From positions 1 through 64,000 of the forward strand of contig CAJUMV010000018.1 of NCBI GenBank assembly GCA_910587715.1: DNA of 64,000 nucleotides, written 5' to 3'. A model generated the notes under the pieces. The model saw only the letters and a program-made list of their open reading frames with translations, had not been told where the DNA came from and made no database searches. Made by a program: the position numbers and the translations under genes. The DNA comes from an uncultured Lachnospiraceae bacterium (lineage in GTDB: Bacteria > Bacillota > Clostridia > Lachnospirales > Lachnospiraceae). How positions within the stretch are numbered: the first letter of the stretch is position 1; every line of letters starts with the position of its first letter. Positions 8,041-17,115 of the stretch are shown here, piece after piece.

Positions 8041-9813
8041 ATGAACACACAGGAAAACACAACAACCTACAAATCCGGGGAACTATTAAAACGGTTTCTC
8101 CCCTACTATAAAAAATACTGGAAAATCGTAGTGATCGACCTGCTCTGCGCGGGACTGACGACAATCTGCGAGTTGGTACTGCCGATGATCATCCGCTTTA
8201 TCACCAATGCGGGAATGAACGATCTGGCATCGCTGACTGTGACGGTCATAATTCGTTTGGGCGTATTATATCTGTGTCTGCGCATGGTCGATACGGTGGC
8301 GAATTTTTATATGGCTTACACGGGGCATGTGATGGGCACGCGGATTGAGACGGATATGCGGCGGGACGCTTATGCCCATCTGCAGAGGCTGTCGGACACT
8401 TACTACAATAACACGAAGGTCGGTCAAATTATGGGGCGCATCACCAACGACCTTTTTGATGTGACGGAGTTTTCGCACCACTGCCCGGAGGAATTTTTCA
8501 TTGCGGGCATCAAGGCGGTCATTTCCTTTATTATTCTGGCGCAGATCAGTTTGGGGCTGACGCTGATTATTTTCATTGTGGTGCCGATTATGGCTGTGAC
8601 ATGTACGGCGATCAACCTGCGGATGCGGGAGGCGTTTCGCAAACAGCGCGTGCAGATCGGCGAGCTGAATGCGCGTATTGAGGACAGTCTGCTCGGGCAG
8701 AAGGTGGTGAAGGCATTCGCCAATGAGGAGAAGGAAAAGGAGAAATTCGAGCAGGATAATCAAAACTTTTTCCTTATTAAAAAAGAAACATACAAGTTTA
8801 TGGCGGCGTTTCAGACGACCACGAGGGCTTTCGACGGTTTGATGTATCTGGTGCTTCTTACAGCGGGCGGCATTTTTATGGTGAAAGGGAAAATCGAGCC
8901 CGGCGATCTGGTGGCGTATGTGATGTATGTGACAACGCTGATTGCGACGATTCGCCGCATTATCGAGTTTGCGGAGCAGTTTCAGCGGGGCATGACGGGG
9001 ATTGAGCGCTTCGTGCAGATTATGGACAGTGATATTGAGATTTTTGACGAGCCGGGCGCGGTGGCATGTGTGAACCCGAAAGGCAATATTTCTTTCCGCA
9101 ATGTCAGCTTCGAGTACCCCGATGATCACAATGTGGTGTTTAAGGGCTTAAATCTGGAAATCCGTCAGGGAGAGAAGATTGCCATTGTAGGTCCTTCCGG
9201 CGGCGGAAAAACTACCTTGTGTAATCTTATTCCGCGGTTTTATGATATTGATCAGGGGGAAATCCTGTTAGACGGGAAAAACATCCACGGGTATACGATC
9301 AAGAGCCTGCGGCAGAATATCGGTATGGTGCAGCAGGATGTCTATCTCTTTTCCGGCACGGTCTATGAAAATATCGCTTACGGCAGGGAAAACGCCACGA
9401 GGGAAGAAGTGGTAGAGGCGGCGAAGCAGGCGGGCGCGCATGAGTTTATCACAGCCTTGAAGGACGGGTATGACACCTATGTGGGAGAGCGCGGTGTGAA
9501 GCTCTCCGGCGGGCAGAAACAGCGCATCAGCATTGCGAGGGTATTTTTAAAAAATCCGCCGATTCTTATTATGGATGAAGCCACTTCCGCGCTGGACAAT
9601 GAGAGCGAGTTTCAGGTGGCGAAATCTTTGGAGGCGCTGGCAAAGGGAAGGACTACCATTACCATTGCCCACCGGCTGTCCAGTATCCGCAATTCCGACC
9701 GGATTTTGGTGCTGACGGAGGAGGGCATCGTGGAGGAGGGAACCCACGAGAGCCTGCTTGCGCAAAATGGGATTTATCATCATTTCTATGTGACGGCGAA
9801 TGAGTTGAAATAG
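8041..9813 (+). CDS. ABC exporter half-transporter (membrane and ATPase domains fused)
   Basis: Type IV ABC exporter subunit of 590 residues. Residues about 20-320 form the six-helix membrane domain; 345-585 form the ATPase. Motifs are intact: Walker A GPSGGGKTT, Q-loop region VQQDVYLFSG, signature LSGGQKQR, Walker B ILIMDEATSALD and H-loop IAHRLSS. It should work as a homodimer, or with a partner not encoded next to it. Substrate cannot be told; relatives export lipids, drugs or peptides. The gene starts with ATG after a GGGAGTGCATT ribosome site. Phased repeats upstream suggest specific regulation. The following response regulator gene starts only about 60 bp later. Confidence 0.9.
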   Translation: MNTQENTTTYKSGELLKRFLPYYKKYWKIVVIDLLCAGLTTICELVLPMIIRFITNAGMNDLASLTVTVIIRLGVLYLCLRMVDTVANFYMAYTGHVMGTRIETDMRRDAYAHLQRLSDTYYNNTKVGQIMGRITNDLFDVTEFSHHCPEEFFIAGIKAVISFIILAQISLGLTLIIFIVVPIMAVTCTAINLRMREAFRKQRVQIGELNARIEDSLLGQKVVKAFANEEKEKEKFEQDNQNFFLIKKETYKFMAAFQTTTRAFDGLMYLVLLTAGGIFMVKGKIEPGDLVAYVMYVTTLIATIRRIIEFAEQFQRGMTGIERFVQIMDSDIEIFDEPGAVACVNPKGNISFRNVSFEYPDDHNVVFKGLNLEIRQGEKIAIVGPSGGGKTTLCNLIPRFYDIDQGEILLDGKNIHGYTIKSLRQNIGMVQQDVYLFSGTVYENIAYGRENATREEVVEAAKQAGAHEFITALKDGYDTYVGERGVKLSGGQKQRISIARVFLKNPPILIMDEATSALDNESEFQVAKSLEALAKGRTTITIAHRLSSIRNSDRILVLTEEGIVEEGTHESLLAQNGIYHHFYVTANELK

Positions 9814-9872
9814 AAGCAAGATGGTTTATAAAATTTATGCAGTGCGGGATTAAGAAGGGAATGCAGAAACGG

Positions 9873-10637
9873 ATGGCAGAACAGGGCAGAAAACAAAAGA
9901 TTTTGATTGTAGAGGATGACCGGCCGCTTGCGGCTGGTCTTTGCCGCGCCCTGCAAAATGACAATACAGAGACGGTGAGCTGCCATACCTTGCAGGAGGC
10001 GGGGAAACTACTCGAAGGGTTCTCTTTTGACCTCGTGGTGCTGGACGTGAACCTACCCGACGGAAACGGCTTTGACTTCCTGCAGCAGATAAAGGCGAAA
10101 TATGACATGCGCGTCATTATGCTGACGGCAAACGACATGGAAACCGATGTCGTGGCAGGTCTGGAAGCCGGGGCGGACGATTATATCACGAAACCGTTCA
10201 GTCTGGCGGTACTCCGGGCGCGGGTGGAGACCCAGCTTCGGCGGGTGGCACGGGGCAGGCAGCCGGTTAAGGATACGACAGACAATACAGCGGGTGACAT
10301 GATAAGTGACAGTACAGGAGATGGCGGCGAAACGAGATTTACGGGCGAAGGGTGGATTACGGATGGCGAATATCGGTTCCATTTTGCGAAAATGCTCTTC
10401 TTCCACGGCGAAAAACAGGTGGAGCTTTCCAAGACGGAGCAGCGGCTTCTGCGGATGCTGGTAGAGAACAAGGGTATTACTTTGGCGAGGGAACAGCTTC
10501 TTGATTTCACGTGGTCGGTGGACGCGGCTTTTGTGGATGAAAATACGCTGTCTGTCGCGATGAAACGCCTGCGGGACAAGCTGGATGCGCAGGAGCGGAT
10601 TAAGACAGTTTACGGGATTGGGTATCGGTGGGAGTGA
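9873..10637 (+). CDS. OmpR/PhoB-family response regulator
   Basis: Receiver domain (LIVEDDRP with the acidic pair, phosphoacceptor in VLDVNLPDG near residue 58, LTAND and the conserved Lys in TKPFS) followed by a linker rich in Asp/Thr/Gly and a winged-helix DNA-binding domain ending in IKTVYGIGYRWE. The partner kinase lies at 12579, separated from it by two unrelated genes. Start choice is uncertain: ATGs at 9837, 9861 and 9873 are all in frame, and AAGAAGGGA lies just before 9861. The system probably controls the downstream ABC transporter, as in other kinase/regulator/ABC antibiotic-response sets. Confidence 0.9.
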   Translation: MAEQGRKQKILIVEDDRPLAAGLCRALQNDNTETVSCHTLQEAGKLLEGFSFDLVVLDVNLPDGNGFDFLQQIKAKYDMRVIMLTANDMETDVVAGLEAGADDYITKPFSLAVLRARVETQLRRVARGRQPVKDTTDNTAGDMISDSTGDGGETRFTGEGWITDGEYRFHFAKMLFFHGEKQVELSKTEQRLLRMLVENKGITLAREQLLDFTWSVDAAFVDENTLSVAMKRLRDKLDAQERIKTVYGIGYRWE

Positions 10638-10659
10638 AAGCGGAGCTATTTTGAGGGGC

Positions 10660-11391
10660 ATGAAAGCAGCTATGAACAATGATGAACAGCTTCATATAAG
10701 AGGGCTCAGCATAGACTGGGATAAAATAGAACGATACAGTTACTTGAGAGAGATAGAATCCATAGAGGGATTACATGATCTTGCGTTTCACAAGCCTGTT
10801 ACTTTCTTTGTGGGGGAAAATGGCAGCGGGAAATCGACACTGTTAGAGGCTATTGCAGTGGCTTACGGGTTTAATCCGGAAGGAGGAACAAGGAATTACC
10901 GGTTTTCGACGTATGATTCCCATTCAGAACTGTGTGAAGCGATTCGATTAATAAAGGGTATTCATAAACCGGGATGGGGGTATTTTTTGCGCGCCGAGAG
11001 TTTCTATAATGTTGCGACTGCTGAGAATGAATACAGCAGGGGATTTGGCGAGCATTTTCATGAGAAATCGCATGGCGAAAGTTTTCTAGCGATGGCGCAG
11101 AGTAATTTTCGGGCGAATGGCGTCTATCTTTTAGATGAGCCGGAGGCGGCGCTTTCGCCGCAAAGACAGCTCACGTTATTGCTTGAAATTGTGAGATGCG
11201 CACGTGCGGAATCGCAGTTTATCATTGTTACGCATTCCCCGATTCTGCTTGGGATTCCGGATGCGGAAATACTGAGTTTTGATGGAGGACAAATTCATGC
11301 GTGCAGTTACGAGGACACGGAAAGCTATCAGGTGACGGAAATGTTTATCAACAACAGAGAACACATACTGCATCAGCTTTTGGAGGGGTAG
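10660..11391 (+). CDS. small AAA family ATPase (COG3910-like)
   Basis: Stand-alone SMC/ABC-like ATPase of about 240 residues. It has Walker [16 protein letters not shown], a signature-like segment SHGESFLAMAQSNF, Walker B GVYLLDEPEAALSP and H-loop IVTHSPILL. No coiled-coil arms, nuclease or Toprim domain are present. The gene lies between a response regulator and its kinase, which are normally adjacent, so it looks like an insertion into that operon. ATG at 10660 or 10672 could start translation; TGAGGGG lies just before 10660. Members occur in mobile and defence contexts but the function is not established, and I assign none. Confidence 0.75.
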   Translation: MKAAMNNDEQLHIRGLSIDWDKIERYSYLREIESIEGLHDLAFHKPVTFFVGENGSGKSTLLEAIAVAYGFNPEGGTRNYRFSTYDSHSELCEAIRLIKGIHKPGWGYFLRAESFYNVATAENEYSRGFGEHFHEKSHGESFLAMAQSNFRANGVYLLDEPEAALSPQRQLTLLLEIVRCARAESQFIIVTHSPILLGIPDAEILSFDGGQIHACSYEDTESYQVTEMFINNREHILHQLLEG

Positions 11392-11405
11392 GGTTGCAAT
11401 AGTAC

Positions 11406-11450
11406 AATATCAAAACGGTGTATGGTATCGGATGTCGGTGGAAGCGGCGG
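11406..11450 (+). pseudogene. 3'-end scrap of an OmpR-type response regulator gene
   Basis: One frame reads NIKTVYGIGCRWKR, matching the last residues of the response regulator that ends at 10637 (IKTVYGIGYRWE). Most codons differ at silent positions, so it is a diverged homologue rather than a fresh copy. An in-frame TAG lies just upstream, so only about 14 codons remain. It sits exactly between the AAA gene and the DUF1016 gene. Confidence 0.6.
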
Positions 11451-11462
11451 GGGAAGATTATT

Positions 11463-12548
11463 ATGAATGAATTGATAAAAAACGAAAACAATGATATTAT
11501 GGGTATTTATCAAAAATCAGAAAATATTTTGAATGATGTGCAAAGTATCATAGAAACTTCGCAGCGGCAGGCATATCATGCGGTAGATGCCATTTTAGTG
11601 CAGAGAAATTGGCTGATTGGATATCGAATTGCAGAGGAAGAATTGCAAGGAGAGGGTCGCGCTGAATACGGCTTAAATGTGATAAAAGAGTTATCTAAGG
11701 AACTAACAGGTAAATATGGGAAAGGCTTTACGAAAACGAATCTTTATAATTTCTATTCCTTTTACCGTTATTTTCCTGAAATTTTCCACACACCGTGTGG
11801 AAAATCTGTAAGAATGCTTTCTTGGTCACATTATAGATGCTTAATACAGGTAAAAGACGAAGAGGCGCGAAACTGGTACGAAAAGGAGGCATACGAACAG
11901 ACATGGAGCGTCCGTACCTTACAACGCAATATCAATACACAATACTATTACCGCCTTCTGCAGTCCCAGAATAAAGAGCCGGTACAACAGGAAATGAATG
12001 AAAAAACTTCTGCCTTTCAAACAGACAAACTGGAGTTTATTAAAAATCCTGTGATAGCAGAATTTCTTGGGTTGTCTTCAAACATAGATTTAACGGAGAC
12101 GGAGTTAGAGGCGAGCATTATCTCCAATATACAGAAGTTCTTAATGGAACTTGGAAAAGGGTATGCTTTTGTTGCCCGTCAGCAGCATATCAAAACGGAA
12201 AAAGAAGACTATTTTATTGACCTTGTATTTTATAACTATATCTTAAAGTGTTTTGTGCTGATTGATTTGAAAACAGATAAAATCACTCATCAGGATGTCG
12301 GTCAAATGGATATGTATATCCGGATGTATGATGAACGAAAAAAGAGCGCAGATGATAACCCGACATTGGGGATTGTGCTCTGTACAGAGACAGATGAAGA
12401 CATCGCAAGATATTCCATATTGCATGGAAATGAGCAGTTATTCGCATCTAAGTATAAATTATATTTGCCTACAGAGGAAGAACTGCGCAATGAAATTGAA
12501 ACTCAGAAGACATTATTTTATTTGCAACAGCAGGAAAACTCCAGATAA
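11463..12548 (+). CDS. DUF1016 / YhcG-type PD-(D/E)XK nuclease-domain protein
   Basis: Protein of 361 residues with the two parts of the YhcG family. The N-terminal DUF1016_N domain includes RNWLIGYRIAEEE, GKGFTKTNLYNFYSFY and LSWSHYRCLI. The C-terminal PD-(D/E)XK-like domain has DYFIDLVFYN, then FVLIDLKT with the catalytic-type Asp and Lys, followed by VGQMDMYIRMYDE. Members are often found near restriction and other mobile defence genes; the direct biochemical role is unsettled. The chosen ATG at 11463 follows GGGGGAAGATTATT. It lies in the same insertion as the AAA ATPase between a response regulator and its kinase. Confidence 0.85.
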   Translation: MNELIKNENNDIMGIYQKSENILNDVQSIIETSQRQAYHAVDAILVQRNWLIGYRIAEEELQGEGRAEYGLNVIKELSKELTGKYGKGFTKTNLYNFYSFYRYFPEIFHTPCGKSVRMLSWSHYRCLIQVKDEEARNWYEKEAYEQTWSVRTLQRNINTQYYYRLLQSQNKEPVQQEMNEKTSAFQTDKLEFIKNPVIAEFLGLSSNIDLTETELEASIISNIQKFLMELGKGYAFVARQQHIKTEKEDYFIDLVFYNYILKCFVLIDLKTDKITHQDVGQMDMYIRMYDERKKSADDNPTLGIVLCTETDEDIARYSILHGNEQLFASKYKLYLPTEEELRNEIETQKTLFYLQQQENSR

Positions 12549-12578
12549 AGGGTAAAAAGGAAAACATGGGAGACAGAA

Positions 12579-13499
12579 ATGACACCAGATAACTTATCAA
12601 TTATCTTTTTGGCAGCAAGTATATTCTGCCTCCTCGCCGCCGCCATAATCGCCCTCACAGACCTCCACTACAGAAGGCGGAGTCTGCGCCGTATGCGCGA
12701 CATGATACAGTCCGCCATCGACGGTACTTTCCGGGCTGAGACATTTGACGAATCCTTAGCGGCGTCCATGGAGAATAAATTGGCGGAGTATCTGGCGGCA
12801 ACGGAGACGCAGATGGGGAAAACGGCGGCGGAGCAGGAAAAGACGAAGACGTTGATTGCGGACATTTCTCACCAGACGAAAACGCCGATCGCCAATCTTC
12901 TGCTCTACACGGAGCTTTTAAAAGAGAAGGGCGGAAAAGACAGCGATACGGTCGCGCTGTTGGAAAGTCAGGTGAAAAAGCTGGATTTTCTCATTCAGTC
13001 GCTGGTCAAGCTCTCCCGTCTGGAAACGGGAATCCTTGTGCTGCATCCGTGCAAAAGCGAACTTTCACAGCTTTTGAGGGAGGCGGAGGAGCAGTATGCG
13101 GCGCGGGCGCAGGAAAAAGGGCTGTATCTGCATGTGCTATCGGAAGAGGCACAGGAAATTACGGCGTGCTTTGACCACAAATGGACGATGGAGGCACTGG
13201 GCAATCTGATTGACAACGCCATTAAATATACGGAAACAGGCGGCGTCACGGTGCGCGTGAAGGCATATGAACTTTTTGTCAGCATTGAGGTGGAGGACAC
13301 GGGGATTGGCATTGCGGAAGAAGAGCACGCCAAAGTATTCGGGCGCTTTTACCGCTCCATGTCGGTTGCAGACGAACAGGGCGTGGGGATCGGGCTATAT
13401 TTGGCGAGAGAAATTTTGAGGCAGCAGTCGGGGTATATCCAGCTTGCATCCGAGGTGGGGAAGGGCACAGTATTTTCCCTGTACCTGCCCGTCGAATAA
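12579..13499 (+). CDS. sensor histidine kinase
   Basis: Kinase of 306 residues with a single clear N-terminal membrane helix (about 8-27) and no sizeable extracellular domain. The H-box IADISHQTKTPIANLL puts the phospho-His at residue 98. Catalytic boxes are N (LGNLIDNAIKYT), G1 (VEDTGIGIAEE) and G2 (GVGIGLYLAREI). Small kinases with little sensory domain often read the state of an associated ABC transporter, and an ABC ATPase and FtsX permease follow directly. RBS is GGGAGACAGAA before ATG. The cognate regulator is probably the one at 9873, now separated by inserted genes. Confidence 0.9.
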   Translation: MTPDNLSIIFLAASIFCLLAAAIIALTDLHYRRRSLRRMRDMIQSAIDGTFRAETFDESLAASMENKLAEYLAATETQMGKTAAEQEKTKTLIADISHQTKTPIANLLLYTELLKEKGGKDSDTVALLESQVKKLDFLIQSLVKLSRLETGILVLHPCKSELSQLLREAEEQYAARAQEKGLYLHVLSEEAQEITACFDHKWTMEALGNLIDNAIKYTETGGVTVRVKAYELFVSIEVEDTGIGIAEEEHAKVFGRFYRSMSVADEQGVGIGLYLAREILRQQSGYIQLASEVGKGTVFSLYLPVE

Positions 13500-13503
13500 A
13501 TTC

Positions 13504-13517
13504 TTACAAAACTGTCA
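13504..13517 (+). promoter_or_regulatory. candidate response-regulator box upstream of ABC transporter
   Basis: TTACA-AAAC-TGTCA is an imperfect inverted repeat of the TNACA-N4-TGTNA type described for BceR-like regulators, lying just after the kinase stop codon and about 120 bp before the ATPase gene. Binding by the local regulator is inferred. Confidence 0.4.
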
Positions 13518-13637
13518 GATTTCATTTTACTCAGGAAAGAATGTGGAAAGAATGCTATGAGATAATCTGTATTGTGGAGGACGGTGTACGGCGTGCTTCA
13601 CGATACAGATTTTGTTTATAAAGGAGGAAAACCAGAC

Positions 13638-14315
13638 ATGACTATTTTGTCAACGAAAGATTTAAGAAAGGTATACGGTTCGGGCGAGAGTGAGGTTCAC
13701 GCCCTTGCCGGGGTGAATTTTCAGGTGGAGAAAGGGGAATTTGTTGCCATTGTGGGCACGTCCGGCAGCGGCAAGAGCACGCTCCTGCACATGCTGGGCG
13801 GGCTGGACCGTCCGACGGCGGGCAGCGTCACGGTAGATGGCAAGGAAATTTTTACATTGAAGGACGAGGAACTGACTATATTCCGTCGTCGAAAGATTGG
13901 CTTTGTATTCCAGAATTACAATCTGGTGCCGGTTTTAAATGTCTACGAAAATATTCTTCTCCCGGTGCAGCTTGACGGGGGCAGTCCCGATCAGGGGTAC
14001 ATCAAAGAAATCATTGACACGCTGGGGTTGGCATCGAAGCTGAACAATCTGCCCAACAATCTCTCCGGCGGGCAGCAGCAGAGGGTGGCGATCGCCCGCG
14101 CGCTGGCGTCCAAGCCCGCTATCATTCTGGCGGATGAGCCGACGGGAAATCTGGACTCGAAAACCAGTCAGGATGTGCTCAGTCTCTTAAAGGTGACAGG
14201 ACAGAAGTTCTCGCAGACAATTGTCATGATCACGCACAATGAGGCGATCGCGCAGATGGCGGATCGGATTATACGCATAGAGGACGGAAAGATTGAGAGG
14301 AGAGGAATAGCATGA
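13638..14315 (+). CDS. ABC transporter ATPase (MacB/LolD/BceA-type)
   Basis: ATPase of 225 residues of the lipoprotein/antimicrobial-peptide type. Walker A is [17 protein letters not shown]-loop [17 protein letters not shown], signature [15 protein letters not shown], Walker [14 protein letters not shown] and H-loop ITHNEAI. The ATG at 13638 follows AAAGGAGGAAAACCAGAC; the open frame begins earlier but lacks family similarity. The stop overlaps the permease start (ATGA), so both are made together. It energises the FtsX-type permease that follows. Confidence 0.92.
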   Translation: MTILSTKDLRKVYGSGESEVHALAGVNFQVEKGEFVAIVGTSGSGKSTLLHMLGGLDRPTAGSVTVDGKEIFTLKDEELTIFRRRKIGFVFQNYNLVPVLNVYENILLPVQLDGGSPDQGYIKEIIDTLGLASKLNNLPNNLSGGQQQRVAIARALASKPAIILADEPTGNLDSKTSQDVLSLLKVTGQKFSQTIVMITHNEAIAQMADRIIRIEDGKIERRGIA

Positions 14316-16951
14316 ACGTTTCCAACAGAAAAATCATCCGCCGCCTCAGCATAGCAAGCTTCAAGGCGGCGAAGATCAGGAATATCATCACGGTGGCGGC
14401 GATCGCGCTGACCACGGTATTGTTTACGGTTATTTTTACAGTGGGCATGTCCATGAAGCACGGGTTTGAGCAGTCGAATTTCCGTATGGTTGGCGGTTAC
14501 AGTCACGGCGGGTTTAAGTATCTGACGAAGGAGCAGTTTGAAGAGCTAAAGGACGACCCGCTGATTAAGGAATACGGAAAGCGGATATTCTGCGGTATGC
14601 CGGAGAAAGAGCCTTTCCACAAGAGTCATGTGGAGATCAGTTACTGTGACGAAAACACGGCGAAGTGGATGTTTTTGAAACCAATCGAAGGGCGGTTTCC
14701 CAAGGAGGGCACCAACGAGGCGGCTACGGATTTGAGAGTCCTCTCCCTGCTGGGGGTGGAGCCCGTCATCGGCAATGAGTTCACCATGACGTTTCTGGTG
14801 GACGGGGAGGAGACGACGGAAACCTTTACGCTGTGCGGCTATTGGGATTATGATGAAATAATTGTGGCAAACCATGTACTCATTCCCGAAAGCCGGACGC
14901 AGGAGATTTTTGAAAAGCTGGATACACAGGGTGAGGACGGCATGACCAGCTTCATCAATATGGACGTGATGTTCAAAAATGCTTCCAACATAGAGGAAAA
15001 TATCAATACCATTCTGGCGCGGCACGGCTATCAGTCTGAAGGGTTGGATCAGGGGGATAACTATATCCGCACAGGCGTCAATTGGGGTTACATGTCTGCG
15101 CAGTTGGAGGACTCGCTGGATATTACTACGGTGCTGGCACTGATTGCGGTGATGCTGCTGATTATTTTTACGGGCTATCTGATTATCTACAATATTTTTC
15201 AGATATCGGTGTCCAATGACGTGCGGTTTTACGGGCTGTTAAAGACCATCGGCACCACGGGGCGGCAGATTAAGCGGATTATTTCCATGCAGGCGTTTCT
15301 GCTGTCTGCGCTGGGGATTCCCATCGGACTTGTCTTCGGCTACGGTGTGGGCGTGGTGATGACGGGCATTGTGGTGTCTAAGCTGGACGGCATAGAATTG
15401 ACTTACTCAGTCAGCCCCATAATCTTTCTCGGCGCGGCGGCGTTTTCCTTTGTGACGGTCTGGCTTTCCTGCAGGAAGCCCCGCAGGATGGCGGCGAAGA
15501 TATCCCCCGTGGAGGCGGTGCGCTACACGGAAGGAGCCGGGACGAAAAAGAAGAGCAGGAAAGGGGAGAAGGGCGCGTCCATCCTGCGCATGGCGATGGC
15601 GAACCTTGGCAGAAACAAGAGCAAAACCGTGATTACGGTAATCTCCATGTCCTTTGCGGTGGTGATTCTGAATATTACTTTTATTCTGGCAAACGGCTTT
15701 GATATGGATAAATACTTAAACCGGGTGGTAGCAGATTTTATCATTGCACAAGCGCCTTATTTTCAGGCGTCTGCCTGGGACAAGACAGGAATTTTGCCGG
15801 AGGAAGTTGTTTCGCAGATTGAGGCGCTTGACGGGGTGAAAGGCGGCAGGACTTACCAGAAAACATTTGAGGCGCAGGAGTTTGTCTCAGAGGAGTGGGT
15901 ACGAAAGCAGGCCGGAAAATATAACAGTCCGGAGGTAGCGGATCGCTATGTGGAGATGCTGGAAAAGGTGGGCGACATGCGCGCCGACCGGGTGCAGCTT
16001 TACGGAATGGAAGACTTTGTACTGGATAAACTTCCTGTGATTGAAGGCGACCTCAGTAAGTTAAAAGAGGGCGGCAATTATGTGGCGGCTGTTTACGGGG
16101 ACGACGACTACGGCAATCTCTATGAGGATTCCCACTGGGCGAAGCTGGGGGACAAAATAACCATCCGCTATGTGAAGGAGTATGAGTATTTTAATCCGGA
16201 AACCGGAGAGATTTACGGGGAGGACGAGGAGCTAAGCGAAAGCAATAAGCCACATCGGACGAGAGCCAAGGTGTATGAGGATAAGGTATATGAGGTGGCG
16301 GCGCTTGTGACGGTGCCGGGAAAGATTTCTTACCGCTATTATGGGGCGGATGAGTTCGTGATGGGCGCGGACACTTTTAAACGGGATTCCGGCACATCGG
16401 ATATTCTCTATTATGCCTTTGACTGCGAGGACGACAAGGTAGAACAGGTGGAACAATGGATGCAGGACTTTGCGGGCGGGGACGACTCCCTGTACGACTA
16501 TGAGAGCAGGAAGAGTGAGGAGGAAGAGTTTTACGGTTTCCGCAATATGTTTGTGATGGTTGGCAGCGGCGCTGCGCTGATCGTCGGCATGGTCGGTATT
16601 CTGAATTTCCTGAACGCGATCCTCACGGGCATCATGGCGAGAAAGCGGGAGTTTGCGGTGCTGCAGTCCGTAGGCATGACAGGAAAGCAGCTCAACCGGA
16701 TGTTAATTACGGAGGGCATGGTCTTTGCAGGCAGTTCTATTGTGATCACTCTGATTCTGACGATTGTCATGGGACCTTTGGCGAGCAGTGTGCTGGAGGG
16801 GATGTTCTGGTTTTTCAGCTATCATCTGACGGTCACGCCGATCTTTGTGGTGGCGCCGGTATTTCTGGCGATCGGAGCGGTCATTCCGTTATGCTCTTAT
16901 CATTATGTGGCAAAACGGTCGGTAGTGGAGAGACTGAGGGAAGCCGAGTAA
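14312..16951 (+). CDS. FtsX-like ABC permease with two extracellular domains
   Basis: Permease of 879 residues built as two FtsX units. One membrane helix lies near 25-45, a first extracellular domain spans about 46-265, and three helices cover roughly 268-375. A cytoplasmic link with KISPVEAVRYTEG follows, then a second helix near 430-452, a second extracellular domain (about 455-735) rich in acidic and Tyr residues, and three helices to the end, closing with RSVVERLREAE. This 8-helix, two-domain form differs from the 10-helix BceB permease, although the kinase/regulator/ATPase context is the same. Likely role is mechanotransmission or detoxification of cell-envelope-active peptides; this is inferred from family and context. 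Confidence 0.88.
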   Translation: MNVSNRKIIRRLSIASFKAAKIRNIITVAAIALTTVLFTVIFTVGMSMKHGFEQSNFRMVGGYSHGGFKYLTKEQFEELKDDPLIKEYGKRIFCGMPEKEPFHKSHVEISYCDENTAKWMFLKPIEGRFPKEGTNEAATDLRVLSLLGVEPVIGNEFTMTFLVDGEETTETFTLCGYWDYDEIIVANHVLIPESRTQEIFEKLDTQGEDGMTSFINMDVMFKNASNIEENINTILARHGYQSEGLDQGDNYIRTGVNWGYMSAQLEDSLDITTVLALIAVMLLIIFTGYLIIYNIFQISVSNDVRFYGLLKTIGTTGRQIKRIISMQAFLLSALGIPIGLVFGYGVGVVMTGIVVSKLDGIELTYSVSPIIFLGAAAFSFVTVWLSCRKPRRMAAKISPVEAVRYTEGAGTKKKSRKGEKGASILRMAMANLGRNKSKTVITVISMSFAVVILNITFILANGFDMDKYLNRVVADFIIAQAPYFQASAWDKTGILPEEVVSQIEALDGVKGGRTYQKTFEAQEFVSEEWVRKQAGKYNSPEVADRYVEMLEKVGDMRADRVQLYGMEDFVLDKLPVIEGDLSKLKEGGNYVAAVYGDDDYGNLYEDSHWAKLGDKITIRYVKEYEYFNPETGEIYGEDEELSESNKPHRTRAKVYEDKVYEVAALVTVPGKISYRYYGADEFVMGADTFKRDSGTSDILYYAFDCEDDKVEQVEQWMQDFAGGDDSLYDYESRKSEEEEFYGFRNMFVMVGSGAALIVGMVGILNFLNAILTGIMARKREFAVLQSVGMTGKQLNRMLITEGMVFAGSSIVITLILTIVMGPLASSVLEGMFWFFSYHLTVTPIFVVAPVFLAIGAVIPLCSYHYVAKRSVVERLREAE

Positions 16952-16961
16952 AATAAACGTA

Positions 16962-17001
16962 TTTGGGGAGGCGGAAGAAATCAACGCTTCCCTAAATTTT
17001 T
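16962..17001 (+). terminator. terminator of the kinase/ABC operon
   Basis: TTTGGGGAGGCG pairs with CGCTTCCCTAAA (two G-U pairs) around an 11-nt loop, followed by five T residues. Confidence 0.75.
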
Positions 17002-17115
17002 GTTTACATTTTTCTCAAGAAGAGGTTGCACGAAGGGCTAAAAGTGAGGTATAGTATAGTAGAAGAACTAGAATCGGGATTGTGCAACTATTTATGAGAA
17101 GGATGTAGCAGACGT

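Noticed and set aside
10660..12548. Defence island
   Set aside because: Only a small AAA ATPase and a DUF1016 protein are present, with no restriction, modification or known defence module to support the claim.
13638..16951. Calling the ABC transporter BceAB
   Set aside because: The permease has two FtsX units with two large outer domains (8 helices), not the 10-helix BceB arrangement; only the general kinase/regulator/ABC context is shared.
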